Below, piece after piece: positions 18,645 to 28,061 of a stretch of DNA of 64,000 nt. The stretch comes from Rhizobium lusitanum (GTDB taxonomy: Bacteria; Pseudomonadota; Alphaproteobacteria; Rhizobiales; Rhizobiaceae): positions 62,001 through 126,000 of the forward strand of contig NZ_CP050307.1 in assembly GCF_014189535.1 (NCBI RefSeq), read 5' to 3'. Numbering within the stretch: the stretch's first letter is position 1; every line of letters starts with the position of its first letter. The notes below the pieces were generated by a model. The model had not been told where the DNA came from, made no database searches, and was given only the letters and a program-made list of their open reading frames with translations. A program made the translations under genes and the position numbers.

Positions 18645-19733
18645 ATGACGCCCGACCTTGAAGACCGTCCTGTGCCTAATGAACCTCAAATCAAAGCAGA
18701 TACATGGTTCGGCATGGCCATTGCTGGTTTTGTTATTGCGATTGTCGCGTTCGTAAGTGCCGGCCTGTGGGTGTTTTCCACGGGTGAAGAGCTGAAAATG
18801 GTTCAGAAGGCGCAAGCATTTACGCCGTTCGGAGCGGCTCTGGTTGCGATTGTCACCTTCTTTACAATCGCTTGGCGTGGGGTCCTGAATACGACCCAGC
18901 TCGCGTATCAAGCTCAACAACTGGCACACCAAGCCGATCAATTGGCTCAGACCAAAAGGCAAAATGACAGCAAGGATGAGGAGAATCTCGCTAAACTGCT
19001 GATGGACGGCGCGAAACTCTTGGGAGATGAGAAGGAATCTCACGTCCTTGCGGGAGTTGCCGCTCTTCAAGCCGTGGTGACTTCTACTAGGGCGACATTC
19101 GCTCCGCATGCTATGGATATACTGGCCGACCTCATACAGGCCACTCACGCCGACTACGAGAAGCGCAAAGTCTTCAATGCCGCGAAACAAGCGCTTAACA
19201 ACGGGGCTGCCAGGGGACAGCGAGCACAACGCTCGTTGAGCATCGATTTCAGTGGATTGAAAATTCCTAATGGAGTTGCAATCAACGGAGTGAGTTTTAT
19301 TCACTATGTCGATGCGACCTTTTATGATGATCAATTCCAACTTTTCGCAGATATATCCGCCGTCCATTTCAAGGGATGCTTGTTCGAAGAGTGCTCGCTG
19401 CCTGCGGAAATGACCGTTTCGCGCGACTGCACTTTTGATAGTTGCAAAATTGCGAAATTTACCACGAGCATGGTCAAGAATAATACTTTTGACGACTGTG
19501 ACTTCTCGGGCGCGATATATTCCGGATCATCTCCTTTTGGCAGCCGCCTCAAAGAAATAAATCAGAGGCATCCTCTGCATAAGCTTATCAGCGGCGGAAA
19601 CTACTTTCGTCTAGGTGAACCTGTTAGGTCGAGACATTCCATTGATTGGTCTCTATTTCTCGATTGCTTCCGTGGTTTGGACATTGAAGATTCTGATGAA
19701 GAGGACACTGAGGCCGCCCTGGACGATACTTGA
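18645..19733 (+). CDS. Two-helix membrane protein with pentapeptide-like C-terminal domain
   Basis: A 362-residue protein of unknown function. Residues ~22-44 and ~58-78 are membrane helices. A Gln/Ala/Lys-rich, probably coiled-coil segment (~82-118) follows, then a stretch like those in pentapeptide-repeat membrane proteins (AKLLMDGAKLLGDEKESHVLAGVAALQAVV). A C-terminal region (~205-300) has spaced F/C patterns (FKGCLFEECSL, CTFDSCKI, NTFDDCDFSGAIY) of an irregular pentapeptide solenoid. The tail is acidic. Codon use and GC are clearly lower than in the neighbours, suggesting horizontal gain. No family role can be given; phage or stress sensing are only possibilities. Confidence 0.65.
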   Translation: MTPDLEDRPVPNEPQIKADTWFGMAIAGFVIAIVAFVSAGLWVFSTGEELKMVQKAQAFTPFGAALVAIVTFFTIAWRGVLNTTQLAYQAQQLAHQADQLAQTKRQNDSKDEENLAKLLMDGAKLLGDEKESHVLAGVAALQAVVTSTRATFAPHAMDILADLIQATHADYEKRKVFNAAKQALNNGAARGQRAQRSLSIDFSGLKIPNGVAINGVSFIHYVDATFYDDQFQLFADISAVHFKGCLFEECSLPAEMTVSRDCTFDSCKIAKFTTSMVKNNTFDDCDFSGAIYSGSSPFGSRLKEINQRHPLHKLISGGNYFRLGEPVRSRHSIDWSLFLDCFRGLDIEDSDEEDTEAALDDT

Positions 19734-20028
19734 GAGTGCATACGTGACTTTCATCATCTAGCCTTCCCCGACTATGTAGCCCGATTTTCACGCCACCGGT
19801 CGCTTTAACGATGACCAGCGCTTGGTGTAGGGAAACGAGTCCTTGCTTGATATCCGCTGCATGCCGGTTCATTGCGCGAGTTTCGGCAAATCTCACGTAG
19901 GCGTCGGTCATAGCTACCGCGCCAGTCGCCATTAATGCAGCCGCCTTTTGAAGCGCGTCGGAATAGGAGATGAGAGAGCGTTTGCGTTTGTTTTGTGATC
20001 GGCTTCCGAGTCAGGCAGCCGTCAGCCG
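19734..20028. other. Gene-poor gap after the low-GC island
   Basis: About 295 bases with no convincing gene. A minus-strand frame of 102 codons (19624-19932, from MATGAVAMTDAYVRFAETRA) is open but half of it overlaps the opposite gene, and it resembles nothing I recognise. It may be the decayed end of an older gene at the island's edge. Confidence 0.4.
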
Positions 20029-20418
<390 letters not shown>

Positions 20419-20550
20419 GTTCAGTCTCCTTGCAATAGGCGGCCGCGTCGATGGCAGCCGGCCTCCAAAAATCGCAAAGCTAATCTAGTCGTGGGACATT
20501 CTGACAATTAGCCACTATAAGTCGCATGTAGTCATATCTGGAGTTCATGA

Positions 20551-21456
20551 ATGCGACGCGAGGAACTGGTCGATCTCAATGCCTTTCTGACCGTAGCCGA
20601 AGAGGGCAGCTTTACCCGTGCCGCCGCGAAGCTCGGCACCTCCCAATCCGCATTGAGCCATACCATCCGGCGGCTGGAAGCGCAGGTCGGTGTGCGCCTG
20701 TTGACCCGCACCACCCGAAGCCTTGCACCGACCGAAGCCGGCGAGCGGCTGCTTGCCACGTTGAAGCCGGCGCTCGACAGCATCGGCGCGGAACTCTCCT
20801 CGCTCGGTGAATTGCGCGAGAAGCCGGCCGGCACGATCCGCATCACCACCGCCGAACATGCAGCCAACACTGTTCTGTGGCCGGCGCTCGAGAAATTCCT
20901 GCCGGATTATCCGGATATCCATGTCGAACTGAGCATCGATTCCGGGCTCACCGACATCGTTACGGAGCGTTTCGACGCCGGCGTCCGGCTTGGCGAGGCG
21001 CTTGCCAAGGATATGATCGCGACGCGCATCAGCCCGGCTGTTCGCATGATCGTGGTCGGCTCGCCCGCCTATTTCGAACAGAGAAAAATCCCGCTCGTGC
21101 CGCAGGATCTGTCCGAACACAAATGCATCAATCAGCGTCTGCTCAGCGCGGGCAGCCTCTATGCTTGGGAATTGGAGAAGGACGGACGCGAGGTGCGGGT
21201 GCGTGTCGAGGGACAGCTCACCTTCAACAACACCAACATGATCGTCCGCGCCGCTATCGCCGGCTTCGGTCTGGCCTTTGTCATGGAAGATCATGTCAGA
21301 GAGCAACTTGCCGACGGCAGCCTGGTGTGCGTGCTGGAGGACTGGTGTCCGTCCTTTCCCGGCTATCATCTCTATTATCCGAGCCGGCGCCAGCCCTCGG
21401 CCGCCTTCGCATTGCTGGTGGACGCATTGCGCTATCGGGATCGAGGGCGGGCTTGA
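20551..21456 (+). CDS. LysR-family transcriptional regulator
   Basis: A 301-residue LysR regulator with N-terminal HTH (DLNAFLTVAEEGSFTRAAAKLGTSQSALSHTIRRLE) and an effector domain of the YafC/DmlR type (TTRSLAPTEAGERLL, ITTAEHAANTVLWPAL). It probably controls the divergent cupin gene; the carboxymuconolactone decarboxylase-like gene is convergent, 22 bases downstream. The intergenic region (20419-20550) has weak T-N11-A candidates such as TTAGCCACTATAA, which I do not annotate separately. Confidence 0.92.
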   Translation: MRREELVDLNAFLTVAEEGSFTRAAAKLGTSQSALSHTIRRLEAQVGVRLLTRTTRSLAPTEAGERLLATLKPALDSIGAELSSLGELREKPAGTIRITTAEHAANTVLWPALEKFLPDYPDIHVELSIDSGLTDIVTERFDAGVRLGEALAKDMIATRISPAVRMIVVGSPAYFEQRKIPLVPQDLSEHKCINQRLLSAGSLYAWELEKDGREVRVRVEGQLTFNNTNMIVRAAIAGFGLAFVMEDHVREQLADGSLVCVLEDWCPSFPGYHLYYPSRRQPSAAFALLVDALRYRDRGRA

Positions 21457-21478
21457 TCTGGGCGGTCTTGTCTCCGGC

Positions 21479-22264
21479 TCAGCTTCCGCGCTCTTCGAAC
21501 ACTTTCCTGGCAACCGGTGCCGCCGACATCGCGTTCGGCCAGCCGGAGTAGAAGGCCAGATGCGTGATCACGCCGGAAATTTCCTGCTTCGTCAGGCCGT
21601 TGTTCATGCCGATATTGGTATGGCCCGGGAGTTGGGCGACGCGGCCGGTGGCGACCAGGGCGCTGATGGTGACGAGGCTGCGGTCGCGCGGCGCAAGCGC
21701 CGGGCGTAGCCACAGGTCCGTGAACAGGACGTCGGTCGTATATCCTGCCAGATCCTTGAAATCCGGCCCCAGCATCTGGTCGACCATCGCGACCCGTCGC
21801 GCCTCTGCCTCTTCGTTCAGGGGCAGGGTGGCATCCCGGGCCGGCGGAAGCTGGTCGGCGCCGATGCCGTGGTTCTGGAAGAGATGCCTTGCGACCTTGA
21901 CCGCCGACTGCGCATTGGGCCAGCCGGTATAGAAAGCGAGATGGGTGATGGTCTCGGAGATCTCGGCCGGTTTCACGCCGTTCTTCAAGGCCATGTCCAT
22001 ATATTGCGGCAGTTCGCCCGACTGGCCGGTGGCGATCAGCGCGGCCACAGTGACGAGGCTCCGGTCGCGCAGGCTAAGGTCCGTGCGCTTCCACAGATCG
22101 GCGGCAAGCCGGTCCTTGGCGTAGTGTTCCAGGGCGGGAGAGACGGCCTTCATCTCCTCGATCGATGTCGTCGGCATGTCGAACCTTTTTGTTGATTGTT
22201 CTGACTGAGCGAGGGCCAGCGCGGGCAGGCCAATGAACGCGGCGGTGGCGATAAGATGCTTCAT
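21479..22264 (-). CDS. Exported carboxymuconolactone decarboxylase-family protein (two domains)
   Basis: A 261-residue protein with a signal peptide ending LALAQ near residue 18 and two tandem carboxymuconolactone decarboxylase domains. The repeats are clear: RDRSLVTVAALIATG ... THLAFYTGWPNAQSA and RDRSLVTISALVATG ... THLAFYSGWPNAMSA. No CXXC is present, so it is not an AhpD-type peroxidase. I chose ATG 22264 (AAAGGA seven bases upstream) over TTG 22270. Periplasmic location and the cupin neighbour suggest handling of aromatic or lactone compounds, but no activity is certain. Confidence 0.85.
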   Translation of the reverse strand: MKHLIATAAFIGLPALALAQSEQSTKRFDMPTTSIEEMKAVSPALEHYAKDRLAADLWKRTDLSLRDRSLVTVAALIATGQSGELPQYMDMALKNGVKPAEISETITHLAFYTGWPNAQSAVKVARHLFQNHGIGADQLPPARDATLPLNEEAEARRVAMVDQMLGPDFKDLAGYTTDVLFTDLWLRPALAPRDRSLVTISALVATGRVAQLPGHTNIGMNNGLTKQEISGVITHLAFYSGWPNAMSAAPVARKVFEERGS

Positions 22265-22606
22265 CGACAAGTCCTTTCGTTGCGTATCCGGATCTGCTGC
22301 TCAATCCATTTTACCGGGCAGTATAACGCGCGCCCGAGCCTGCGATTATATCGCCTGGACCGCATGGGCCTATGCGAGCGATTCATGAGTGGGCCTGCTG
22401 GTTCACTTCATCCGCGTACGTCTAAAGCCAATGTCGACAGGATATCGGCGGACATGGCATGCTCTAATTCCGTGTGAGGGCGCGCGTTGAGACAAAAAAT
22501 CAGAGGGACATGTCGAAATCGGGTGGGGCCGAACGTCATTGGATCATAGCCGGTACGACAGTTATCACGTCGAGGGTTGATCTCGTGGACAGGGGAGTTG
22601 AAGCGG
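22265..22606. promoter_or_regulatory. Divergent intergenic region
   Basis: 342 bases between the carboxymuconolactone decarboxylase-like gene (minus) and an MFS gene (plus). It must hold both promoters. I see no convincing palindrome, RNA or small gene in it. Confidence 0.4.
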
Positions 22607-23806
22607 ATGAGCATTTCCTATCGTTGGGTCATCGTGGGCGCCGGGGCGTTGATGACCTGTGTCGCACTTGGCGCGATGTTTTCGCTGGCGATTTTCCAGG
22701 CGCCGATCGCAGCCGCCACCAATTGGTCGCATACCGGCATCGCGAGCGCGATGACCCTCAATTTCCTGGTGATGGGCCTGGGCGGCTTCATGTGGGGGGC
22801 GGCAAGCGACCGTTTCGGGCCTCGCATCGTCGTTTTGATCGGAGCGGTGCTGCTGGGGCTGGCGCTTGTACTTGCGAGCCGGGCGACATCGCTCCTGCAA
22901 TTCCAGTTGACCTACGGCATTCTCGTTGGGCTCGCCGCTAGCGCCTTCTTCGCGCCGATGATCGCGGCCACGACGGCGTGGTTCGATACAAATCGCAGCC
23001 TTGCCGTGTCGCTGGTCTCGGCCGGCATGGGTGTGGCGCCGATGACGATCTCTCCCCTCGCCCGTTGGCTGATCTCGGCCTATGACTGGCAGACGGCGAT
23101 GATGCTGATCGGCATTCTCGCCTGGATATTGCTGGTTCCGGCAGCGCTTCTGGTGCGAAGCCCGCCGATGATGGTGGCGGACAATCCATCCGTTGCAGCC
23201 GCCGAGGGCCCAAGCGTGCCGCTCGGACAGATATTTCGCTCGCCGCAGTTTCTTGTTCTTGGCGGCACCTTCTTTGCCTGCTGCGCCGCGCATTCGGGGC
23301 CGATCTTTCATATGGTGAGCTACGCGACGATCTGCGGTGTTGCACCGATGGCGGCGGTCAGCATTTACAGCGTCGAGGGGTTGGCGGGGCTCGGCGGCCG
23401 GCTCCTCTATGGCACGCTCGCTGACCGGATCGGCGTCAAGCCGGTGCTGGTCGCAGGGTTATTGGTGCAGGCCGCTGCGCTCGCGGCCTATCTTCTCGTC
23501 AGCCAACTCGGCGAATTCTATGCGCTCGCCGTCATCTTCGGCAGCGCCTATGGCGGGGTCATGCCGCTCTATGCGGTGCTGGCCCGCGAATATTTCGGCC
23601 CGCGCGTCATCGGCACGGTTTTCGGCGCGGCGACGATGCTGTCGAGCATCGGCATGGCGTTTGGCCCGCTGGCCGGCGGCTGGATCTTCGATACGTTCGG
23701 GAATTATTCCTGGCTGTTCATCGGGTCGTCCATGGTCGGGCTTGGAGCGGTGGCGATCGCGCTCGCCTTCCCGCCGATGCAGCGCCTCAGGCTACAGTCG
23801 GCGTGA
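22607..23806 (+). CDS. MFS transporter (oxalate/formate antiporter-like group)
   Basis: A 399-residue, 12-helix major facilitator. Helix 1 carries YRWVIVGAGALMTCVALGAMF, and the loop motif is WGAASDRFGPRIV, followed by the second-half copy YGTLADRIGVKPVL, as in the OFA/monocarboxylate porter group. ATG 22607 has AGGGGAG nine bases upstream; a TTG at 22577 is less likely. It probably moves a small carboxylate across the inner membrane. It may be coregulated with the divergent carboxymuconolactone decarboxylase-like gene. Confidence 0.85.
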   Translation: MSISYRWVIVGAGALMTCVALGAMFSLAIFQAPIAAATNWSHTGIASAMTLNFLVMGLGGFMWGAASDRFGPRIVVLIGAVLLGLALVLASRATSLLQFQLTYGILVGLAASAFFAPMIAATTAWFDTNRSLAVSLVSAGMGVAPMTISPLARWLISAYDWQTAMMLIGILAWILLVPAALLVRSPPMMVADNPSVAAAEGPSVPLGQIFRSPQFLVLGGTFFACCAAHSGPIFHMVSYATICGVAPMAAVSIYSVEGLAGLGGRLLYGTLADRIGVKPVLVAGLLVQAAALAAYLLVSQLGEFYALAVIFGSAYGGVMPLYAVLAREYFGPRVIGTVFGAATMLSSIGMAFGPLAGGWIFDTFGNYSWLFIGSSMVGLGAVAIALAFPPMQRLRLQSA

Positions 23807-24143
23807 TCGCGGCCCCAACGGCTGGAAAGCGTACGCGGAAGGTAGCCCTTCAGCCGCTGGCAGAGGGGCTTGAACCCGGTTCGGAGTAATCCCTTCGTCT
23901 TTTGGCACCTTACACACAATTTTAGACGGTCAAGGCAAGTTGCAGCCATTGCATTTTTCAATTTTTAGCCAACACTTCCCGTGCATCGGATGCATGACTT
24001 CTGGGGGAGGAAATCTAGGGGGCATCCATCGCGCAGGTTTCCCGCGCCGGAAGGGCCGGGAGACCCATGTGCAATGTGACTGTTGGGGGACATGAGGCGG
24101 GCATTGTCCGTCATGTCCCAGGTGCAACTGGGAGGAATTAGGA
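23807..24143 (+). promoter_or_regulatory. Upstream region of the MHS transporter gene
   Basis: 337 bases without a gene. The AT-rich part around 23900-23970 probably holds the promoter. A 9-bp stem-loop near its 3' end is listed separately. Confidence 0.4.
24087..24119 (+). other. Leader stem-loop before the MHS transporter
   Basis: Arms GGGACATGA and TCATGTCCC are perfect complements around a 15-base loop and end 11 bases before the GGGAGGAA ribosome-binding site. It may affect translation or mRNA stability. It has no T-run and matches no riboswitch I know. Confidence 0.5.
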
Positions 24144-26027
24144 ATGGTAGCCACGTCTGTGGATCAGACTTCTGGTCGAGCGATGACCAGGGAAGAGAAG
24201 AAGGTGATCTTTGCATCTTCGCTCGGAACTGTTTTCGAATGGTATGACTTCTATCTCTATGGTTCATTGGCCGTCTTCATCGGCGCGGCCTTTTTCAGTG
24301 AGTATCCGGAAGCGACCCGTAATATTTTCGCATTGCTCGCCTTCGCGGCAGGCTTTCTGGTTCGGCCATTCGGCGCGTTGGTCTTCGGACGGATCGGCGA
24401 TCTCGTCGGCCGCAAATATACATTTCTCGTCACTATCCTGATCATGGGCTTGTCGACCTTCCTGGTCGGTATATTGCCCGGCTCGGCCAGCTGGGGTCTC
24501 GCCGCCCCGGTCATTCTGATTGCGCTACGCATGTTGCAGGGCTTGGCGCTCGGCGGCGAATATGGTGGCGCGGCGACCTATGTCGCCGAACATGCGCCCA
24601 ACGACCGGCGCGGTTTTTACACATCCTGGATCCAGACGACGGCAACGCTCGGGCTGTTCCTGTCGCTCATCGTCATCCTGGTGGTGCAGAACTGGCTCGG
24701 CAAGGAAGCCTTTGCTGCGTGGGGATGGCGTATTCCCTTCATCCTGTCCTTCGTCCTGCTCGGTATTTCCGTCTGGATTCGGCTGTCCCTCAGTGAATCG
24801 CCGGCTTTCAAGAAGATGAAGGAAGAGGGCAAGGGCTCCAAGGCGCCGCTGTCGGAAGCCTTTGGACAATGGAAGAACGCCAAGATCGCGCTGCTTGCGC
24901 TTTTTGGTCTCACCGCAGGTCAGGCCGTTGTCTGGTATGCGGGCCAGTTCTATTCGCTGTTCTTCCTGCAGAATGTTCTGAAGGTCGACGGCCAGTCGGT
25001 CAACATCATGATCGCCATCGCGCTCCTGATCGGCAGCGGCTTCTTCGTGTTCTTCGGCTGGCTGTCCGACAAGATCGGCCGCAAGCCGATCATCATGGCC
25101 GGACTTGCCTTGGCGATCCTCACCTATTTCCCGCTGTTCAAGGCATTGACCTACGCGGCAAATCCGGCGCTTGCCCAGGCAGAGCAAACTATCCGCGCCA
25201 CCGTCACGGCGGCACCGGGTGATTGCACCTTCCAGTTCAACCCGGTTGGCACGGCGAAGTTCAACAACTCCTGCGACATTGCCACCTCGTTCCTGTCCAA
25301 GAGTTCCGTGCCCTACGCGGTCGTCGATGGTCCTGCCGGCCAGCCGGCAACGGTCAAGGTTGGCGACACGATTGTGACCTCCTATGACGCAGTTGCCGCC
25401 GGGGCGACGGCTGCGGCAAAGAGCGCCGCCTTCACGCATGACCTGAACCTTGCCCTGCAGAAGGCCGGCTTCCCGCTGGCGCGCGACCCAGCCAAAATAC
25501 CGGACGCCAAGCTGGATGGCTTCATCGCCGCAAACCCCGAGCTCAGCCTGAACGCGGCAACGGTCCGGGCTGGTGACAAGACGGTCACTCCGGTTGCCGA
25601 TCTGATCAAGGCAAAGCTGCTCACGGCGGAACAGGCGGCGGGCGCAACCGACATGCCGGTTTATACGGTGCCGAACGGCGGTGCCTTCAAGATGGTCGCG
25701 GATCCCGCCGCGATCAACTGGCCGCTGACCATCGCCATTCTGACCATTCTCGTCATTTACGTGACCATGGTCTATGGCCCTATTGCCGCAATCCTGGTCG
25801 AGATGTTCCCGACCCGCATTCGCTATACCGGCATGTCCTTGCCCTATCATATCGGCAATGGCTGGTTTGGCGGCCTGCTTCCGGCAACGGTCTTTGCGAT
25901 GAGTGCCGCCAAGGGCGATATCTACTATGGCCTTTGGTATCCGATCGCGATTGCGTCGATGACGCTGGTCATCGGCCTCATCTTCATCCGCGACACCAAG
26001 GGCGTCGATCTCGAAGCCATCAAGTAA
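24144..26027 (+). CDS. MHS-family MFS transporter with large soluble insertion
   Basis: A 627-residue major facilitator of the metabolite:H+ symporter group (ProP/KgtP-like). The start has KKVIFASSLGTVFEWYDFYLYG and motif A is FGRIGDLVGRKYTF, both typical. Without the insertion the length would be ~437, normal for the group. Residues ~331-521 are hydrophilic, with two Cys (CTFQF, NNSCD), and split the second half; they probably sit in the periplasm. Helices resume at INWPLTIAILTILVIYV. A dicarboxylate, keto acid or osmolyte is the likely substrate. ATG 24144 follows GGGAGG and the gene is monocistronic with a strong terminator. Confidence 0.88.
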   Translation: MVATSVDQTSGRAMTREEKKVIFASSLGTVFEWYDFYLYGSLAVFIGAAFFSEYPEATRNIFALLAFAAGFLVRPFGALVFGRIGDLVGRKYTFLVTILIMGLSTFLVGILPGSASWGLAAPVILIALRMLQGLALGGEYGGAATYVAEHAPNDRRGFYTSWIQTTATLGLFLSLIVILVVQNWLGKEAFAAWGWRIPFILSFVLLGISVWIRLSLSESPAFKKMKEEGKGSKAPLSEAFGQWKNAKIALLALFGLTAGQAVVWYAGQFYSLFFLQNVLKVDGQSVNIMIAIALLIGSGFFVFFGWLSDKIGRKPIIMAGLALAILTYFPLFKALTYAANPALAQAEQTIRATVTAAPGDCTFQFNPVGTAKFNNSCDIATSFLSKSSVPYAVVDGPAGQPATVKVGDTIVTSYDAVAAGATAAAKSAAFTHDLNLALQKAGFPLARDPAKIPDAKLDGFIAANPELSLNAATVRAGDKTVTPVADLIKAKLLTAEQAAGATDMPVYTVPNGGAFKMVADPAAINWPLTIAILTILVIYVTMVYGPIAAILVEMFPTRIRYTGMSLPYHIGNGWFGGLLPATVFAMSAAKGDIYYGLWYPIAIASMTLVIGLIFIRDTKGVDLEAIK

Positions 26028-26035
26028 CGGCGCAA

Positions 26036-26073
26036 GAAAAGCCCGGCGCGAGCGATCGCGCCGGGCTTTTTTG
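26036..26073 (+). terminator. Rho-independent terminator after the MHS transporter
   Basis: Stem AAAGCCCGGCGCG / CGCGCCGGGCTTT, loop AGCGAT, followed by T residues. A near-perfect intrinsic terminator nine bases after the stop. Confidence 0.95.
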
Positions 26074-26375
26074 TGTTTGGTATTGAAGAACCGCTCGCCG
26101 GAGAGCTGGTGCGGAAGCTGCTGGTTCGAGCCAAAATCCCGACAAAAAAGCATGGAGCGGCTGCATCCGCAGAAGGGCCAACCGCTACCGCCTCGTCACA
26201 TTTTGAAATAACATTTCCCATAAATTTCATGGGTTGGAAACGTTCAGACACGATTGAGGACTAGCTATCGTTTAAATATCGAGATGCCGTTCAGAGCAGG
26301 AGCCACTGAAACGACACGGTTCACCCATAACCGGGGGCCGATTGATATCAATTTTGTCGCGGAGCCTAATCGTCA
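26074..26375. other. Intergenic region before the glycosyltransferase-like gene
   Basis: About 300 bases with no gene I can support. The later part is AT-richer and includes the perfect 12-bp palindrome ATTGATATCAAT at 26341-26352, 24 bases before the next start, a possible operator. Confidence 0.4.
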
Positions 26376-27200
26376 ATGCCTTTTCCGTATTTCTGGCGGC
26401 AAAAACAGCTGAAGCATGTCGTCGTGACGACCTTTCATGAAAAGGGGTATCGCGACTATGGCAAGAAGTGCATCGAGACGTTTCTCAAATATTGGCCCAA
26501 GGACATCTCGCTTGTGGTCTATGCCGAGAATGTGCACGTCGAGGAGAAGGATGAGCGGCTCCAGGTTTTCGACCATAATGAGAGCCTGCCGCGCTTGCTT
26601 GAATTTCGGAAAGATTTCGCGGAAAATCCGCTGGCCAACGGCGTACGTCTATCTACGAATAGCCAGGAACGTGATTACCGGTGGGATGCCGTTCGTTTTT
26701 CCAACAAGGTCTTCGCCGTTACCGATGCCATCCGGCGCTACCGGGCGTCGGCGGATCAACTGATATGGCTCGATGCCGATACGCTCACGCACAGCGAAAT
26801 TCCGCGCAGCCTCATCGATAGAATCGCCCCGAGGGGCAATCAGCTCGCCGCCTATCTGAACCGTAAAATATATCCGGAATGCGGATGGGTGGGATACAAT
26901 CTACACCACCGCGAAATATTGACCTTCGTCGAGCGTTTCGAAAGCACCTATTCGTCCGGCTATTTCCTGGCGCTGAAAGAAAGCCACGACAGTTTCGTCT
27001 TCTGGAAGATCGTCCAGCAGATGGAGCAGGATAAAGAGGCAAGTTTCAAGTTTCTGGGCTCGAACCGGACCAAGTCCCATGTTTTCATAAACAGCGTTCT
27101 TGGAGGTTACATGGATCACCTCAAGGGTGACAGGAAAGCCGCCGGAAAAAGCCGCAAGAGCGATTTGTCATGGCGACGGCGCGAGGCGTGGTGGAGCTGA
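26376..27200 (+). CDS. Glycosyltransferase-like (GT-A fold) protein of unknown function
   Basis: A 274-residue soluble protein. It opens with a strand (HVVVTTFHEKGYRDYGKKCIETFLKYWP) as in GT-A glycosyltransferases and has LIWLDADTLTH (~residue 125), a DXD-type metal/nucleotide-sugar motif. Later parts include AAYLNRKIYPECGWVGYNLH and a long basic C-terminus. I do not recognise the exact family; proteins of this kind lie in surface polysaccharide or uncharacterised loci. No glycan genes are adjacent. ATG 26376 has GGAG 11 bases upstream. Confidence 0.65.
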   Translation: MPFPYFWRQKQLKHVVVTTFHEKGYRDYGKKCIETFLKYWPKDISLVVYAENVHVEEKDERLQVFDHNESLPRLLEFRKDFAENPLANGVRLSTNSQERDYRWDAVRFSNKVFAVTDAIRRYRASADQLIWLDADTLTHSEIPRSLIDRIAPRGNQLAAYLNRKIYPECGWVGYNLHHREILTFVERFESTYSSGYFLALKESHDSFVFWKIVQQMEQDKEASFKFLGSNRTKSHVFINSVLGGYMDHLKGDRKAAGKSRKSDLSWRRREAWWS

Positions 27201-27288
27201 TCGGGCTCGCGCCGAGTTATCATGCATCGCATGAGAATGTCTCGGGTAGGAAGATCCCTGCAACACGCTCCCGCTTCGGCGTCAATTG

Positions 27289-27684
27289 TCAGACATAGGC
27301 GGCCCGAGCGCCGAAATCCGTATTCTCGTCGAAATTCGTCGTGCCGATGCGATCGCTTTCGCCAGACAGCGGCGATTGCGCATTGCTCTGTGACGAACTG
27401 GAGCCGGAGGCCGTGCTCGCCTTCGCGGTTTGGCCGGCGGCACTCGACTGGCTGCTTGAGGATTTCTGCAGCTTAGCCAGTTTGGCCTCGAGGGCGGTCA
27501 GGTCCTTTTGAAGCGTGGCTGCTTCGTCCGGATCTTTCGTGCTGGCGAGTTCCGCTTTCTTTGCCGCGATTTCGACCTGTATTTTCGCGGCGTCGTCTGC
27601 GCTCGACGCGCTCGATGATGTTGATGCGGAGGACGATGTGCCAAACAGGGATGAGGCTGTGGAGGAGGATATTGCGGTAACCAT
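27289..27684 (-). CDS. Ser/Ala-rich coiled-coil hypothetical protein
   Basis: A 131-residue protein. The first ~30 and the ~80-115 regions are Ser/Thr/Ala-rich and low-complexity. The middle (~34-76) is a charged heptad-like helix (AAKIQVEIAAKKAELASTKD, then ATLQKDLTALEAKLAKLQK). There is no signal peptide or membrane helix. I chose ATG 27684; 31 further codons upstream look non-coding. Function unknown. The composition resembles rhizobial flagellar or surface accessory proteins of the 'hypothetical Ser-rich' kind, but that is weak. Confidence 0.55.
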   Translation of the reverse strand: MVTAISSSTASSLFGTSSSASTSSSASSADDAAKIQVEIAAKKAELASTKDPDEAATLQKDLTALEAKLAKLQKSSSSQSSAAGQTAKASTASGSSSSQSNAQSPLSGESDRIGTTNFDENTDFGARAAYV

Positions 27685-28061
27685 TTTTGCCGTTGTCCAT
27701 TGCTGTCGTGTGCGGATGTACAATTGTGGCAGCGGCTGGATTAAGCGGACGTAAATGGCCTTTTGTGCCGCACTCAAAGCTCGTGGTAGGATAGCCTCGG
27801 AATGACCCGGAAATACGGGCGCGTTTATTGTGATTTCCAGCGATAAAAGTCTATGAAATCATGATGATGAGGTTTCTGGCGGTGAAGCGCGCAATGTCCC
27901 CTTTGGAAGAGGCGTCCTGATCCTGGAAATGTCGCGACAAGAAATTCCTTGATAATACCTCTTTTCAGCAATGTTCGGACATGTCTGCGGCAGGCGCTGG
28001 GGCCTATTTGTACTTGGCCGATTGCTTGAGGCTCGCACCGCGACTGGGAAGGCGGGCTTGT
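27685..28061. other. Intergenic region without recognisable feature
   Basis: 377 bases between two minus-strand genes. It should hold the promoter of the Ser-rich protein gene. I see no RNA, repeat or small gene that I can support. Confidence 0.4.

Noticed and set aside
19624..19932. 102-codon minus-strand frame overlapping the low-GC gene
   Set aside because: Half of it is antisense to a better gene and no family is recognisable; mentioned only as a possible remnant.
23860..23930. tRNA-like stretch (GGTTCGGAGTAATCCC)
   Set aside because: No cloverleaf can be formed around it; the T-loop resemblance is by chance.
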